Source: Lentzea californiensis (GTDB taxonomy: Bacteria; Actinomycetota; Actinomycetes; Mycobacteriales; Pseudonocardiaceae). Taken from it: a stretch of DNA of 64,000 nucleotides. Below are positions 51,319 to 58,976 of the stretch, one piece after another. The translations under genes and the position numbers were made by a program. Within the stretch, counting starts at the first letter, position 1, and each line of letters begins with the position of its first letter. Location of the stretch: assembly GCF_024648825.1 (NCBI RefSeq), contig NZ_JANBBE010000008.1, positions 310,001 through 374,000 of the forward strand. The letters run 5' to 3'. A model generated the notes under the pieces. The model was given only the letters and a program-made list of their open reading frames with translations, ran no database searches and had not been told where the DNA came from.

Positions 51319-52179
51319 TCACTTCGCCTGCGGGAGCTTGACCTTCTTCTTCGCACCCGGCGACGAAGGCGGCGGCACCACGGGCCCGATGTCCCCGTCA
51401 GGCGCCTCGTCCAGGTCCACGATCACCGGCGCGTGATCACTGGGCCCGGTCCCCTTGCGCGCCTGCCGGTCGATCCACGCGGCCTTGGCCCGCGGTGCGA
51501 CGGAGCTGGACGCGAGGATCAGGTCGATCCGCATGCCGAGGTCGCGGTGGAACATGCCGGCCCGGTAGTCCCAGTAACTGAAGATGCGCTCGGTGGGCCA
51601 CCGGTCGCGCACGACGTCGTGGAACCCCAACGCCTCGATGGCCTGCAACGCGGCGCGTTCGGGTTCGGTGACGTGGGTGTGGCCGATGTAGGCCTCGGGG
51701 TCGAACAGGTCGGCGTCGGTCGGCGCGATGTTGATGTCGCCGCACACCAGCGCGTCCGAAGGGCCCGCCTCCAGCACGTCGCGCAGAGCTGCCAGCCACT
51801 CCAGCTTGTACTTGTAGTGGTCCGACTCCGGCTCACGGCCGTTCGGCACGTACAGCGAGTGGACGCGCACGCCGCCGCACGTCGCGGCCACGGCACGGGC
51901 CTCCACGTGCGGGAAGCCCGGTGCGCCGGCCACGCCCACCGCGACGTCGTCCAGACCCACGCGGGAAAGAATGGCCACGCCGTTCCACTGCGTTTCGCCG
52001 AACAGGGCGAACTCGTAGCCGCGTTCCTTCAGGGAGTCGCCCAGCAGCGTGGTGAAGGCGTCGTCGGCCAGCTTGGTCTCCTGCAGGCACACGACGTCCG
52101 GCTGCCGTTGGTCCAGCCACGGCAGCAGGCGGGGCACGCGTTGCTTGACGGAGTTCACGTTCCAGGTCGCCACTCGCAC
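51319..52179 (-). CDS. xth: Exodeoxyribonuclease III (Xth/ExoA)
   Basis: 286 residues. AP endonuclease/3' exonuclease of base-excision repair. The metal and catalytic motifs are present: WNVNS (Asn), LQETKL (Glu), YVPNG (Tyr), CGDINIAPTD (Asp-x-Asn), and the C-terminal RIDLIL and GPSDHAPV (Asp-His pair). A GTG at 52179 gives the family start MRVATWNVNS; 52188 and 52215 are alternatives with extra residues. The C-terminal Lys-rich extension (GAKKKVKLPQAK) is beyond the catalytic core. Confidence 0.92.
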   Translation of the reverse strand: MRVATWNVNSVKQRVPRLLPWLDQRQPDVVCLQETKLADDAFTTLLGDSLKERGYEFALFGETQWNGVAILSRVGLDDVAVGVAGAPGFPHVEARAVAATCGGVRVHSLYVPNGREPESDHYKYKLEWLAALRDVLEAGPSDALVCGDINIAPTDADLFDPEAYIGHTHVTEPERAALQAIEALGFHDVVRDRWPTERIFSYWDYRAGMFHRDLGMRIDLILASSSVAPRAKAAWIDRQARKGTGPSDHAPVIVDLDEAPDGDIGPVVPPPSSPGAKKKVKLPQAK

Positions 52180-52219
52180 GCGCTCCACGGTAGTCAAACG
52201 AGCTAGAGCCCGCATGGAG

Positions 52220-53350
52220 CTAGACGCGCACGGGTGAGCGCAAACCGCGTGCAGCCACCCACGCCACGATGGGCAGCACTACTAGAGACAGCAGGCTCCA
52301 CTGGAGGTTCCACACGCCGGCAATGGCACCGACAACCGGAGAACCCAGGCCGCCGATGCTGACCGCGAGGCCGAGCGTGACGCCGCCGGCGGTGCCGAGG
52401 CGGTTGGGCAGGTAGTCCTGGCCGAGAGTGACATGCAGCGAGAACGGCACGTACAGCGCCACGGCCGTGAGCGCCACCATCAGGTACACGGCCGGACCGG
52501 GCACCAACGCGACTCCGGCGACCGCGGGTACCGCGGCCGCATAAGACACCCGAAGAACACGCACGCGCCCGAACCGTCCGGCCAGCACGCCGCCGAGCAA
52601 CGTGCTTGCGGCGCCGACCCCGAACAGCACGACCAGCGCCGCCGCTCCAGCCGCTGGACCACCGCCGACGCGGCCGGTCACCCAGATCGCGAGGAACGTG
52701 CCGAGCCCGAACGTCACCATCGACCGCGCGACGATCACCACTGTCAGCCTGCTGAACTGGCCCCAGTCGTCACGGCCGGCCGGCACCTCCGCGGCGGCAG
52801 CGCCGTGCACCCCGCGCAGCGCCACCGTCGTCAACACACCTCCCACCAGCGCGGGCACCGCGAGCAACGGACTCCACGCGAGCCCGCCGAACGCCAGCAC
52901 CGGTGTGACGAGCACGGGGCCCAAAGCGAACCCGACGTTGCCGCCCACCGCGAACCAGCTCATGCCGACGTGGCTGTCCTGCGCGACACGGCGGGCGAGA
53001 CGGGCGGCTTCGGGGTGGTACGCGGCGACACCGAGACCTGACAGCGCGATCGCGAGCCACGTCATCAGGTACGAGTCGCTCAGCCCGGACAGCCCGATGC
53101 CCGCACCGGCGAGCGTCATGCCGAGAGGCACCAGCCACGGCATGGGACGCCGGTCGGTCAGCACCCCGAACAGCGGCTGGACGACCGAGGACAGCAGCGT
53201 CGCGGCGACCGTGACGCCGGCCGCCGCGACGTAGCTGTAGTCGCGTTCGAGCACCAGGAACGGCACGACGGCCGGCACGGCGCCCTGGTAGAGGTCGTTC
53301 ACCGCGTGCCCGGCGACCAGGACCGACATGCGCCGGCGGGAGTTGTCCAC
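52220..53350 (-). CDS. MFS transporter (fosmidomycin-resistance-like)
   Basis: 376 residues, 11-12 membrane helices. LVAGHAVNDLYQGAVPAVVPFL at the start and YHPEAARLARR in the middle are signatures of the Fsr-like MFS family; motif A is FGVLTDRRPMPW. GTG at 53350 (ATG 53329 also possible). Divergent from the AraC gene across 54 bp, a common arrangement for an inducible efflux pump. Confidence 0.85.
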   Translation of the reverse strand: MDNSRRRMSVLVAGHAVNDLYQGAVPAVVPFLVLERDYSYVAAAGVTVAATLLSSVVQPLFGVLTDRRPMPWLVPLGMTLAGAGIGLSGLSDSYLMTWLAIALSGLGVAAYHPEAARLARRVAQDSHVGMSWFAVGGNVGFALGPVLVTPVLAFGGLAWSPLLAVPALVGGVLTTVALRGVHGAAAAEVPAGRDDWGQFSRLTVVIVARSMVTFGLGTFLAIWVTGRVGGGPAAGAAALVVLFGVGAASTLLGGVLAGRFGRVRVLRVSYAAAVPAVAGVALVPGPAVYLMVALTAVALYVPFSLHVTLGQDYLPNRLGTAGGVTLGLAVSIGGLGSPVVGAIAGVWNLQWSLLSLVVLPIVAWVAARGLRSPVRV

Positions 53351-53404
53351 GCACTGATCGTCGTGCCCGCCAGCGGGTTCGCGATTCCGATATTCTGCCG
53401 ATGT

Positions 53405-54136
53405 ATGTCGATTTCTCGCCATCTGCCGGCGGCACCGACCACGAGCCGAGACCTGGCGGCCGCCAGTGGTGTCACCGCGCATTGGCACGACGAACACCAG
53501 ATCGTCTATGCCAGCCGTGGTGTCGTGGCCGTGCACACGGAGACGTCACGCTGGATCGCGCCCGCGCACCGTGCGTTGTGGATCCCGTCCGGCGCCGTGC
53601 ACTCGCATCGCGCATACGGCGTCACACGGCTGCATTTCCTCGGCCTCACGCAGAACCCGCTGAAGCTCCACGAGCCGACGGCACTCGCCGTGTCCCCTCT
53701 GCTGCGTGAACTGCTCATCACCTACACAGAGCTCGCCGACCGAGAAACCCCTGCGAGCAAACGGATGCGCTCGGTGCTGCTCGACCAGCTGGCCACCGCA
53801 TCCGAACGACCGGTGCGCGTCCCCGCCGCCCACGACCCCAGGCTCGCGGCGGTCTGCGCGACGCTCGAGACCGACCCCTCGGACACCCGCGGTCTCGAAG
53901 CGCTCGGCCGCGAGGCAGGCGCGAGCGGCAGGACGCTGACCAGGCTGTTCCGCGACGAGATGGGCATGACCTTCCCCCAGTGGCGCACGCAGATGCGGCT
54001 CTACCATGCCCTGCGCCTGCTCGCCGAGGGCCAGCCCGTCACCGCCGTCGCCGTGCAGTGCGGGTTCACCACCGCGAGCGCGTTCATCGACGTCTTCCGC
54101 CGCTCGCTCGGCCACACCCCCGGTTCGTACCTCTAG
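53405..54136 (+). CDS. AraC family regulator with cupin sensor
   Basis: 243 residues. N-terminal AraC-type cupin (HWHDEHQIVYASRGVVAVHT, ALWIPSGAVHSHRAYG, about 20-85), then two HTH motifs (about 155-243; LGREAGASGRTLTRLFRDE and TAVAVQCGFTTASAFIDVFRR). ATG at 53405. It probably controls the divergent MFS gene, as NimR-like regulators do. It overlaps the SDR gene by four bases tail to tail. Confidence 0.88.
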   Translation: MSISRHLPAAPTTSRDLAAASGVTAHWHDEHQIVYASRGVVAVHTETSRWIAPAHRALWIPSGAVHSHRAYGVTRLHFLGLTQNPLKLHEPTALAVSPLLRELLITYTELADRETPASKRMRSVLLDQLATASERPVRVPAAHDPRLAAVCATLETDPSDTRGLEALGREAGASGRTLTRLFRDEMGMTFPQWRTQMRLYHALRLLAEGQPVTAVAVQCGFTTASAFIDVFRRSLGHTPGSYL

Positions 54137-54834
54137 AGCGTCGAGAACACCTCCTCCGCGCGGTCCCGCTTCACGAACATCCGCCACGCGGTCTCCGCGA
54201 CGTCGTCCGGGTCCAGGGTGTGCCCGGCCAGGGAGCCGAACCGTTCCGGCATCGACTTCACCGTCTGGTGGATGTCGCCGCGCTCGACCACACCACCGAT
54301 GGTGAGCGTGCCCGCGTACACGCCCTTCTCGGCCAACGCCGCGTTCAGCGTCACCGCGTAGTTGCGCAGCGCGGCACTCGACAGCGCGAGCGCACCGAGC
54401 ACCGGCATCGGCCGCACCGCGCTCAGTCCACCGGCGAACAGCAGGCCACCCCCGCGCTCGACCACGCCCGGAAGCACGTGCTGGACCACGTCGACGGCCG
54501 GGTAGAGCCAGTTCATGGCGGCACGCGCGTCTTCGGACGTGGTCGTCGTGATCTCACCGGGCACGTCGTTCAGATCGGTGGCGCCGGGCCCGTAGTACAC
54601 GACGTCCACCGGGCCGATCTCGTCCAAAGTGGACAGGAGCCGCTCACGGTCACGGACGTCGACGGCGAACGCCCGCGCCTGCACGCCGGCGGCGGCAAGG
54701 GCCTTCACGTAGTCGGCATGCCGACCACCGCGCCGCGATAGCAGCACGACGTCGTAGCCCTCACGCCCGAACCGGTGCGCGATGGACATGCCGAGCCCGG
54801 GGCCGACCCCGAGCACAAGAGCGGTGGGAGACAT
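54133..54834 (-). CDS. SDR-family protein lacking the usual catalytic Tyr-Lys
   Basis: 233 residues. GVGPGLGMSIAHRFGREGY is the nucleotide-binding Rossmann motif and VDVVYYGPGA replaces NNAG. Where classical SDRs have YxxxK followed by AAL, this protein has ALALSSAALRN, so the catalytic Tyr and Lys are missing; Ser in GGLSAV remains. It is therefore an atypical or non-enzymatic SDR. Divergent from a TetR gene with two matching palindromes between them. Confidence 0.8.
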   Translation of the reverse strand: MSPTALVLGVGPGLGMSIAHRFGREGYDVVLLSRRGGRHADYVKALAAAGVQARAFAVDVRDRERLLSTLDEIGPVDVVYYGPGATDLNDVPGEITTTTSEDARAAMNWLYPAVDVVQHVLPGVVERGGGLLFAGGLSAVRPMPVLGALALSSAALRNYAVTLNAALAEKGVYAGTLTIGGVVERGDIHQTVKSMPERFGSLAGHTLDPDDVAETAWRMFVKRDRAEEVFSTL

Positions 54835-54859
54835 GGGTTCCGTCCTTCCGAACGTTAAT

Positions 54860-54919
54860 TCGAGGCAACCCTCGACTTACGCCCGCCGACGCTACCACAG
54901 AATTCGAGGGCACCCTCGA
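54860..54919. promoter_or_regulatory. Two TetR-type operators between SDR and TetR genes
   Basis: TCGAGG-caac-CCTCGA (54860-54875) and TCGAGGG-ca-CCCTCGA (54904-54919), both flanked by AATT on the left and CTTA on the right. Their centres are 44 bp apart; one is 26 bases from the SDR start codon and the other 27 from the TetR start, so each gene has its own site. Confidence 0.85.
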
Positions 54920-54945
54920 CTTAACGCCCGAGTAGGATCCGCCCC

Positions 54946-55500
54946 ATGGTCACCGCGTCGAGGCCCCTGCGTGCGGACGCGGCACGCAACCGGGACAAGC
55001 TGCTGGCAGCGGCCACGGAACTGTTCGCGGAACGCGGCCTCGACGTGCCCCTGGAACACATCGCCCGCAGGGCCGAGGTCAGCATCGGCACGCTGTACAA
55101 GCACTTCCCGACCCGCGAGGACTTCGTGGCGCAGATCTTCCCGCAGCGCCTGGCCGCCCTGGACGTCATCGGCGAGAAGGCCCTGGCGGAACAGGACCCG
55201 TGGCAGGCCTTCGCCGGCTACCTCGAGGACCTCTACGCGTTGCAGGCGGAGGACCGGGGCCTCAACGACGTCCTGGCCCGCGACCTGCCGAACGCCCCCG
55301 AGGTCGTCTCGGCCTGCCACCGCGGAGCCGGCCACGCGGGAATCCTGATCGACCGCGCCTTGGCGGCGGGTGTGCTGCGCGCCGACTACTCGATCACCGA
55401 CCTCGCCACGCTGACCAGGGCGATCGCCCAGGTGATCCGCGACTCGCCCGGCGAGTGGCGGCGCTTCCTGTCGATCTACGCAGAAGGCCTGCGCGCGTAG
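54946..55500 (+). CDS. TetR family regulator
   Basis: 184 residues. Helix-turn-helix LDVPLEHIARRAEVSIGTLYKHFPTREDFV (about 31-60); the ligand domain resembles the SbtR-like TetR_C group. ATG at 54946. Divergent from the SDR gene with one operator copy per promoter; it is followed by a terminator. Confidence 0.9.
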   Translation: MVTASRPLRADAARNRDKLLAAATELFAERGLDVPLEHIARRAEVSIGTLYKHFPTREDFVAQIFPQRLAALDVIGEKALAEQDPWQAFAGYLEDLYALQAEDRGLNDVLARDLPNAPEVVSACHRGAGHAGILIDRALAAGVLRADYSITDLATLTRAIAQVIRDSPGEWRRFLSIYAEGLRA

Positions 55501-55524
55501 GGGAACTCCCCCGGAAACGCGGGT

Positions 55525-55560
55525 GGGGCCCCGGACATGTCCAGTCCAGGGCCCCGTTTT
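55525..55560. terminator. Terminator of the TetR gene, usable from both strands
   Basis: The 12-nt arms 55525-55536 and 55544-55555 pair with one mismatch around a 7-nt loop and are followed by GTTTT on the plus strand. On the minus strand the same hairpin lies about 50 bases beyond the tRNA-like units and could end their transcript. Confidence 0.75.
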
Positions 55561-55613
55561 GCCGCCCATTTGCGCACACCAGCGACGTTTAAGAGTCGGA
55601 TCAGTCCTTAGGT

Positions 55614-55686
55614 CGCCGCGCTCTTCCGTTGAGCTACGGCCGCACGGGTGGAGCGGCCAGCAGGATTCGAACCTGCACCTCGGCGA
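55614..55686 (-). tRNA. tRNA-like unit 2 in circularly permuted order
   Basis: Read on the minus strand: anticodon-stem 3' arm CGCCG (55685-55681), variable AGGT, T arm GCAGG-TTCGAAT-CCTGC (55676-55660), acceptor 3' strand TGGCCGC (55659-55653), discriminator T and encoded CCA (55651-55649), five bases CCCGT, then acceptor 5' strand GCGGCCG (55643-55637), T8-A9, D arm GCTC-AACGGAA-GAGC (55634-55620), G26 and anticodon-stem 5' arm CGGCG (55618-55614). Acceptor (7 bp, one G-U), D, T and anticodon stems (5 bp, extendable by A-T) all close, but only if the 5' half, lying downstream, is joined to the 3' half. The anticodon is not resolved: neither flank supplies a standard U33 loop (CTAAGGA at 55611-55605 is one candidate, reading AAG). 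It could instead be a rearranged pseudogene. Confidence 0.55.
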
Positions 55687-55759
55687 GTCTTGTCCGGTCT
55701 CGGGTGATCTGGCGTTCGGCGGAAATGCTGAGCCTGGAGCGAGAGTCTGAGTGTGATCC

Positions 55760-55834
55760 CGGCTTGCCTCTACCGATTGGGCTACCCCGGCGCGGTGGTG
55801 CCGGGAGGAGGATTCGAACCTCCACTGGTGACCG
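55760..55834 (-). tRNA. tRNA-like unit 1 in circularly permuted order
   Basis: Minus strand: anticodon-stem 3' arm CGGTC (55834-55830), variable ACCAGT, T arm GGAGG-TTCGAAT-CCTCC (55823-55807), acceptor 3' strand TCCCGGC (55806-55800), discriminator A, encoded CCA (55798-55796), four bases CCGC, then acceptor 5' strand GCCGGGG (55791-55785), T8-A9, D arm GCC...GGC with loop containing GGTAGA (55782-55766) and anticodon-stem 5' arm AGCCG (55764-55760). The acceptor pairs over 7 bp with one G-U at the same position as in unit 2. The anticodon stem is weaker (A-C mismatch and G-U). The 3' and 5' halves of the two units do not match each other's acceptors, so a normal-order tRNA spanning them is excluded. 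Confidence 0.55.
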
Positions 55835-55869
55835 AGTGGTTCAGGCTGACGTTTCAGTTTCAGCTTTCA

Positions 55870-55909
55870 CGCTCCCTGAAGGGAGCGCACCCCCGCGCTC
55901 CAGCGGGGG
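55870..55909. terminator. Paired hairpins between the DUF7873-like gene and the tRNA-like units
   Basis: CGCTCCCT-GA-AGGGAGCG (55870-55887) and CCCCCGC-N6-GCGGGGG (55890-55909), both perfect stems. They lie just past the stop of the 55922-56653 gene and upstream of tRNA-like unit 1 on the minus strand, so they may end that gene's message or form processing signals. Confidence 0.6.
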
Positions 55910-55921
55910 AGTCTGTGGACG

Positions 55922-56653
55922 CTAGCGGAACAGGTAGTCGAAGACCACCTCACCGACGCGCTGGTCGGTGATCTCCAGGCCGTTGGCCTCCTCGCGCGCG
56001 AACTTCACCGCGTGCTGGAGCTTCTCGACCCGGTCGACGAGCTCGTTCACCCGCCGGGCCGGCAACGCACCGGAGAACTTCACCGTGGTCCAGTACCCCA
56101 CCGGGATGTCCTCGTAGTACACCTCGACCTGCGCCGGGTGCTTCTCCGTCGCCTCGGCCTTGACGTGGTTGCGCGGCACCTTCTTGGTGCGGATGGTCCG
56201 GACCTGTTCGGTGCGCCAGTAGTCGGCGGACTCGTCGAAGTTCCAGTCCTCGGCCGCGTCCAGCAGCGGCAGCTTCTTCACGAACGTGTGCAGGTCGGTC
56301 AGCTGCTTCTCGAGGAACAGCAGGTACGACACCGGCACGTCGCGCAGCAACGTCTGCCCGTCGACCACCACGTCGGCCTTCGCGACGCAGTTCGCCCAGT
56401 CCTTGGTAGCCGTGACGTCGAAGAGCCGGGTCATCACGGCCGCGGTCTTCCGCAGCACGTCCTCGGCCTTGATCTGCACGCGCGTGGACTCCGGCGGCAG
56501 CACCTCGCCGTCCTCGTCCTTCGGCTGGTACGTCCGGGAGATGCCGGCCAGCAGGGCGGGCTTCTGCAACCCGTGGTGCGCGTCGGTGAGGTCCCGAAGC
56601 GTGCCCCCCTTGACACTCTTCTCCACCGCGATGATCTGGTTCAGCTTCGTCAT
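55922..56653 (-). CDS. DUF7873-like protein, unknown function
   Basis: 243 residues, soluble, no catalytic motif recognised. MTKLNQIIAVEKSVKG and ISRTYQPKDEDGEVLPPEST are conserved features of a family (recalled as DUF7873) seen in actinobacteria and their phages; mostly helical with charged residues. ATG at 56653 is the family start and has GGGGG upstream; the longer form from 56698 is unsupported. It is encoded directly upstream of the permuted tRNA-like units on the same strand, a link worth testing. Confidence 0.7.
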   Translation of the reverse strand: MTKLNQIIAVEKSVKGGTLRDLTDAHHGLQKPALLAGISRTYQPKDEDGEVLPPESTRVQIKAEDVLRKTAAVMTRLFDVTATKDWANCVAKADVVVDGQTLLRDVPVSYLLFLEKQLTDLHTFVKKLPLLDAAEDWNFDESADYWRTEQVRTIRTKKVPRNHVKAEATEKHPAQVEVYYEDIPVGYWTTVKFSGALPARRVNELVDRVEKLQHAVKFAREEANGLEITDQRVGEVVFDYLFR

Positions 56654-56728
56654 GCCGCACCCCCTTTGTCCCGCGCACTTTAACCACCGAAAAGCCACGC
56701 CCGCACGCGATTTGCCAGGTGGAGGTGC

Positions 56729-57154
56729 CTAGTACTCCAGCTCGAAATCGCGGTGGTCGTCGGGGTTGACCACAGCGACGAGCTTGTTCCCCGGCTTCAG
56801 GCTGGAGTCGTACCTGGTGTAGTGCTCGATCACGAACTCGGGCACGTCCGGGCCCTTGATCAGGAGGCGGACCCGGACCGTGGCGTCCTCGCTGATCAGC
56901 TCCATGGACAGGACCACGGCGGTCGCGGGCAGACCCACCTCGTCCAGGCGCAGCAGCCGCCGCTTGGCGAGCGCGATACCGCGCCATATGGCGATGCCCA
57001 GCGGCAGCAGCACCACGGTGAGCACGATGCCGACGGTGTTGCCGTCGTTGGACACGTAGATGATCGGTCCGGTGGCCATCACCGTCAGGGCGAAGAGGTG
57101 CAGGAACACGTTGTGGCCCCGGTTGACCCCGCTTATGAACCCCTCATCCACCAT
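56729..57154 (-). CDS. Two-helix membrane protein, unknown function
   Basis: 141 residues. Two N-terminal membrane helices (VFLHLFALTVMATGPIIYV and VGIVLTVVLLPLGIAIWRGIAL) and a C-terminal beta-rich domain (LPATAVVLSMELISEDATV...KPGNKLVAVVNPDDHRDFELEY) like DUF3592-type or OB-like cytoplasmic domains. ATG at 57154 gives a sensible start; upstream in-frame codons run into the tRNA promoter region. Confidence 0.65.
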   Translation of the reverse strand: MVDEGFISGVNRGHNVFLHLFALTVMATGPIIYVSNDGNTVGIVLTVVLLPLGIAIWRGIALAKRRLLRLDEVGLPATAVVLSMELISEDATVRVRLLIKGPDVPEFVIEHYTRYDSSLKPGNKLVAVVNPDDHRDFELEY

Positions 57155-57228
57155 TCCGACACCGTAAGCGGGTCGCGGGGTGGCGTGGGCCGAGTTGGCG
57201 CGAGTGCGGCCGGACTCGCTGGTGAGAG

Positions 57229-57306
57229 TGGTGGGGCAGGTGGGGCTCGAACCCACGACCTGACGGATTATGAGTCCGCTGCTCTGACCAACTGAGCTAC
57301 TGCCCC
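57229..57306 (-). tRNA. tRNA with CAT anticodon (Met, or Ile2)
   Basis: Complete cloverleaf in normal order with encoded CCA: acceptor GGGGCAG/CTGCCCC, D arm GCTC...GAGC, anticodon stem GCGGA/TCCGT with loop CTCATAA, T arm GTGGG-TTCGAGC-CCCAC. CAT reads AUG as elongator Met, or AUA if C34 is changed to lysidine. It has no CCC-pair initiator anticodon stem, so it is not tRNA-fMet. Confidence 0.93.
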
Positions 57307-57413
57307 CTCGCAGCCGCGGCGCCCCCTACCGCTAACACCGCGTGATGGAGGATACCGATCAGCCCGATCGGGCCTTGCACACCCCCGTGGCGAGCGACAC
57401 ATAGGGTGGACGC

Positions 57414-57875
57414 GTGCGTTTGACCCTCCGCGACTTCACCCCGGCGGACGAGCCGGAGGTGCTGGCGTTGTTCGCCGACTGCGACGACTGGTTCCAGGCC
57501 GCCACGGGGCACCCGTCCGGGCCCGGTGACGTGCAGAGCCTCTTCTACGCGTTGCCCGAGGGGGCCTCGTTCGAGCAGAAGCACCTGCTGGTCGCGCAGG
57601 CGCAGGGCATGATCGGGTTCGTGGACCTGGTGGTCGGCCATCCCGCGCGGGGTGAGGCGAGCATCGGGTTCTTCCTGGTGCCGCGGGACCTGCGGCGGTG
57701 GGGCATCGGCACGGAGATGGCGAAGGCACTGGCCGAGCGCTTCCCGGACGTCACGCGCGTGCACGTCAGGCTCGACGACTTCAAGCCCGGCAACGAGTTC
57801 CTGAAGGCGATGGGCTTTCTCTTCGACGGTCAGCGGGCCGTGCTGGAGGTCGCGCCCAGGTCCGACGGCCGGTAG
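57414..57875 (+). CDS. GNAT family N-acetyltransferase
   Basis: 153 residues. MRLTLRDFTPADEPEVLALF opening, acetyl-CoA loop DLRRWGIGTEMAKALAE (Q/RxxGxG/A motif, about 90-106) and GNEFLKAMGF near the end. Substrate unknown. GTG at 57414. It overlaps the DUF2236 gene by 46 bases tail to tail. Confidence 0.85.
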   Translation: MRLTLRDFTPADEPEVLALFADCDDWFQAATGHPSGPGDVQSLFYALPEGASFEQKHLLVAQAQGMIGFVDLVVGHPARGEASIGFFLVPRDLRRWGIGTEMAKALAERFPDVTRVHVRLDDFKPGNEFLKAMGFLFDGQRAVLEVAPRSDGR

Positions 57876-58690
57876 CCGCGCGGGTAGCCCGGGTAGGTGC
57901 GGTTGGGGGCGCTGGTGAGCTTCAGCGCCTTGCGCACCGGCATCCGGCGCACCACGAAAGCCCTGAGGCGCAACGCACGCCGCCCCACGGCGCCGACCCA
58001 CGAGGGCGGCGCGGCGAACCCGAACGCTCGCACCATCGCCGGGTCCAGCATCGCGACCACGGCCCGTGCGACCACCGGGCGTGCCACGGACGGGTACCAC
58101 GAGCAGAACAGGTCCAGCGTGTACTGGCCGATGCGGCGGTTCGACGGCGCGAACACGAAGTGCTCCCGCTCGTAGGCCGTCTTGAAGACCAAGAACTCGT
58201 CGTAGCCGGCCGGGATGTCCCGGATGCCCATGCGGGCGCCGACCGCGCCGTAGAAGTGGAACCCGGCCAGTTCTTCGTTGCGGGTCAGCGGACGCCAGCC
58301 GTAGCGGCGCACCCAGTCGATCGGGTCGTAGATGAACGTCGACAGCACGTAGAGCATGTCGTCGTTCGAGATGTCGTAACGGCCGTGCTGGCGGTTCACG
58401 ACGCGGAGCGCCTCACGGCCGCGCGGGGAGTCGTAGCCGTGCTCGACCAGTTCGGCCATCAGAACGGCCGTGTCGTCGTAGCGCTTCTGCGGGCGTCGTT
58501 CGAACTCCCCGGTGCGTTCCAGCAGGCCTGAGATCGTCGGGACGCAGTACGTGCGGAAGAGCGCCATTTCAAGGGACTTCTGGTAGTCCCACGGGAACTC
58601 CAGGCCGGCGGAGATCCGCATGATCTCCTCGTGGTCGGCCACGGGGTCGAGCGCGGAGATGCGGCGGAGGTTCGCGAAGCGGGCGGCCAT
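57830..58690 (-). CDS. DUF2236/MpaB-type oxygenase
   Basis: 286 residues. Conserved features of the haem-containing latex-clearing/MpaB group are seen: VVNRQHGRYDISNDDMLYVLSTFIYDPIDW (His that may bind haem, about 100-110) and RPLTRNEELAGFHF; the helical C-terminus has SNRRIGQYTLDLF. The fold binds b-type haem in studied relatives and is distantly linked to oxidative cleavage. ATG at 58690 chosen; a longer form to 58723 would overlap the tRNA terminator. Function in this organism unknown. Confidence 0.8.
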   Translation of the reverse strand: MAARFANLRRISALDPVADHEEIMRISAGLEFPWDYQKSLEMALFRTYCVPTISGLLERTGEFERRPQKRYDDTAVLMAELVEHGYDSPRGREALRVVNRQHGRYDISNDDMLYVLSTFIYDPIDWVRRYGWRPLTRNEELAGFHFYGAVGARMGIRDIPAGYDEFLVFKTAYEREHFVFAPSNRRIGQYTLDLFCSWYPSVARPVVARAVVAMLDPAMVRAFGFAAPPSWVGAVGRRALRLRAFVVRRMPVRKALKLTSAPNRTYPGYPRGYRPSDLGATSSTAR

Positions 58691-58720
58691 CCGTCCAAGC
58701 TGGCTCAAGGCCGGACAAAG

Positions 58721-58754
58721 CACTAGGCCCCAGTCGGATGACTGGGGCCTAGTG
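58721..58754 (-). terminator. Terminator of tRNA-Asn
   Basis: The arms 58721-58735 and 58740-58754 pair perfectly over 15 bp around the loop GGAT, seven bases past the tRNA-Asn 3' end. Confidence 0.8.
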
Positions 58755-58760
58755 GCTAAG

Positions 58761-58833
58761 CTCCCCCAACTGGACTCGAACCAGTAACCCTGCGATTAAC
58801 AGTCGCATGCTCTGCCAATTGAGCTATGGGGGA
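58761..58833 (-). tRNA. tRNA-Asn (GTT)
   Basis: Normal-order cloverleaf: acceptor TCCCCCA/TGGGGGA, D arm GCTC...GAGC, anticodon stem TGCGA...TCGCA with loop CTGTTAA, T arm ACTGG-TTCGAGT-CCAGT, discriminator G. CCA is not encoded, in contrast to the CAT tRNA and the two permuted units. Confidence 0.95.
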
Positions 58834-58976
58834 ATGTTCGGTTGTTCTCGCCTGTCAGGCTTGGTTCCTCCTGACAGTGGGTAACTCTACATGAGCCGCG
58901 GAAGGGGTTTTTCAAGGACCCCCCACTTGGCGGCAGCACAGGCTCTGACCAGGCACGATGCGAGAGGAGACGCCAC

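Noticed and set aside
55649..55791. Reading 55791-55649 (minus) as one normal-order tRNA with a long intron
   Set aside because: The 5' acceptor GCCGGGG does not pair with the 3' acceptor TGGCCGC, and no intron motif joins the halves. Each half matches its neighbour on the other side instead.
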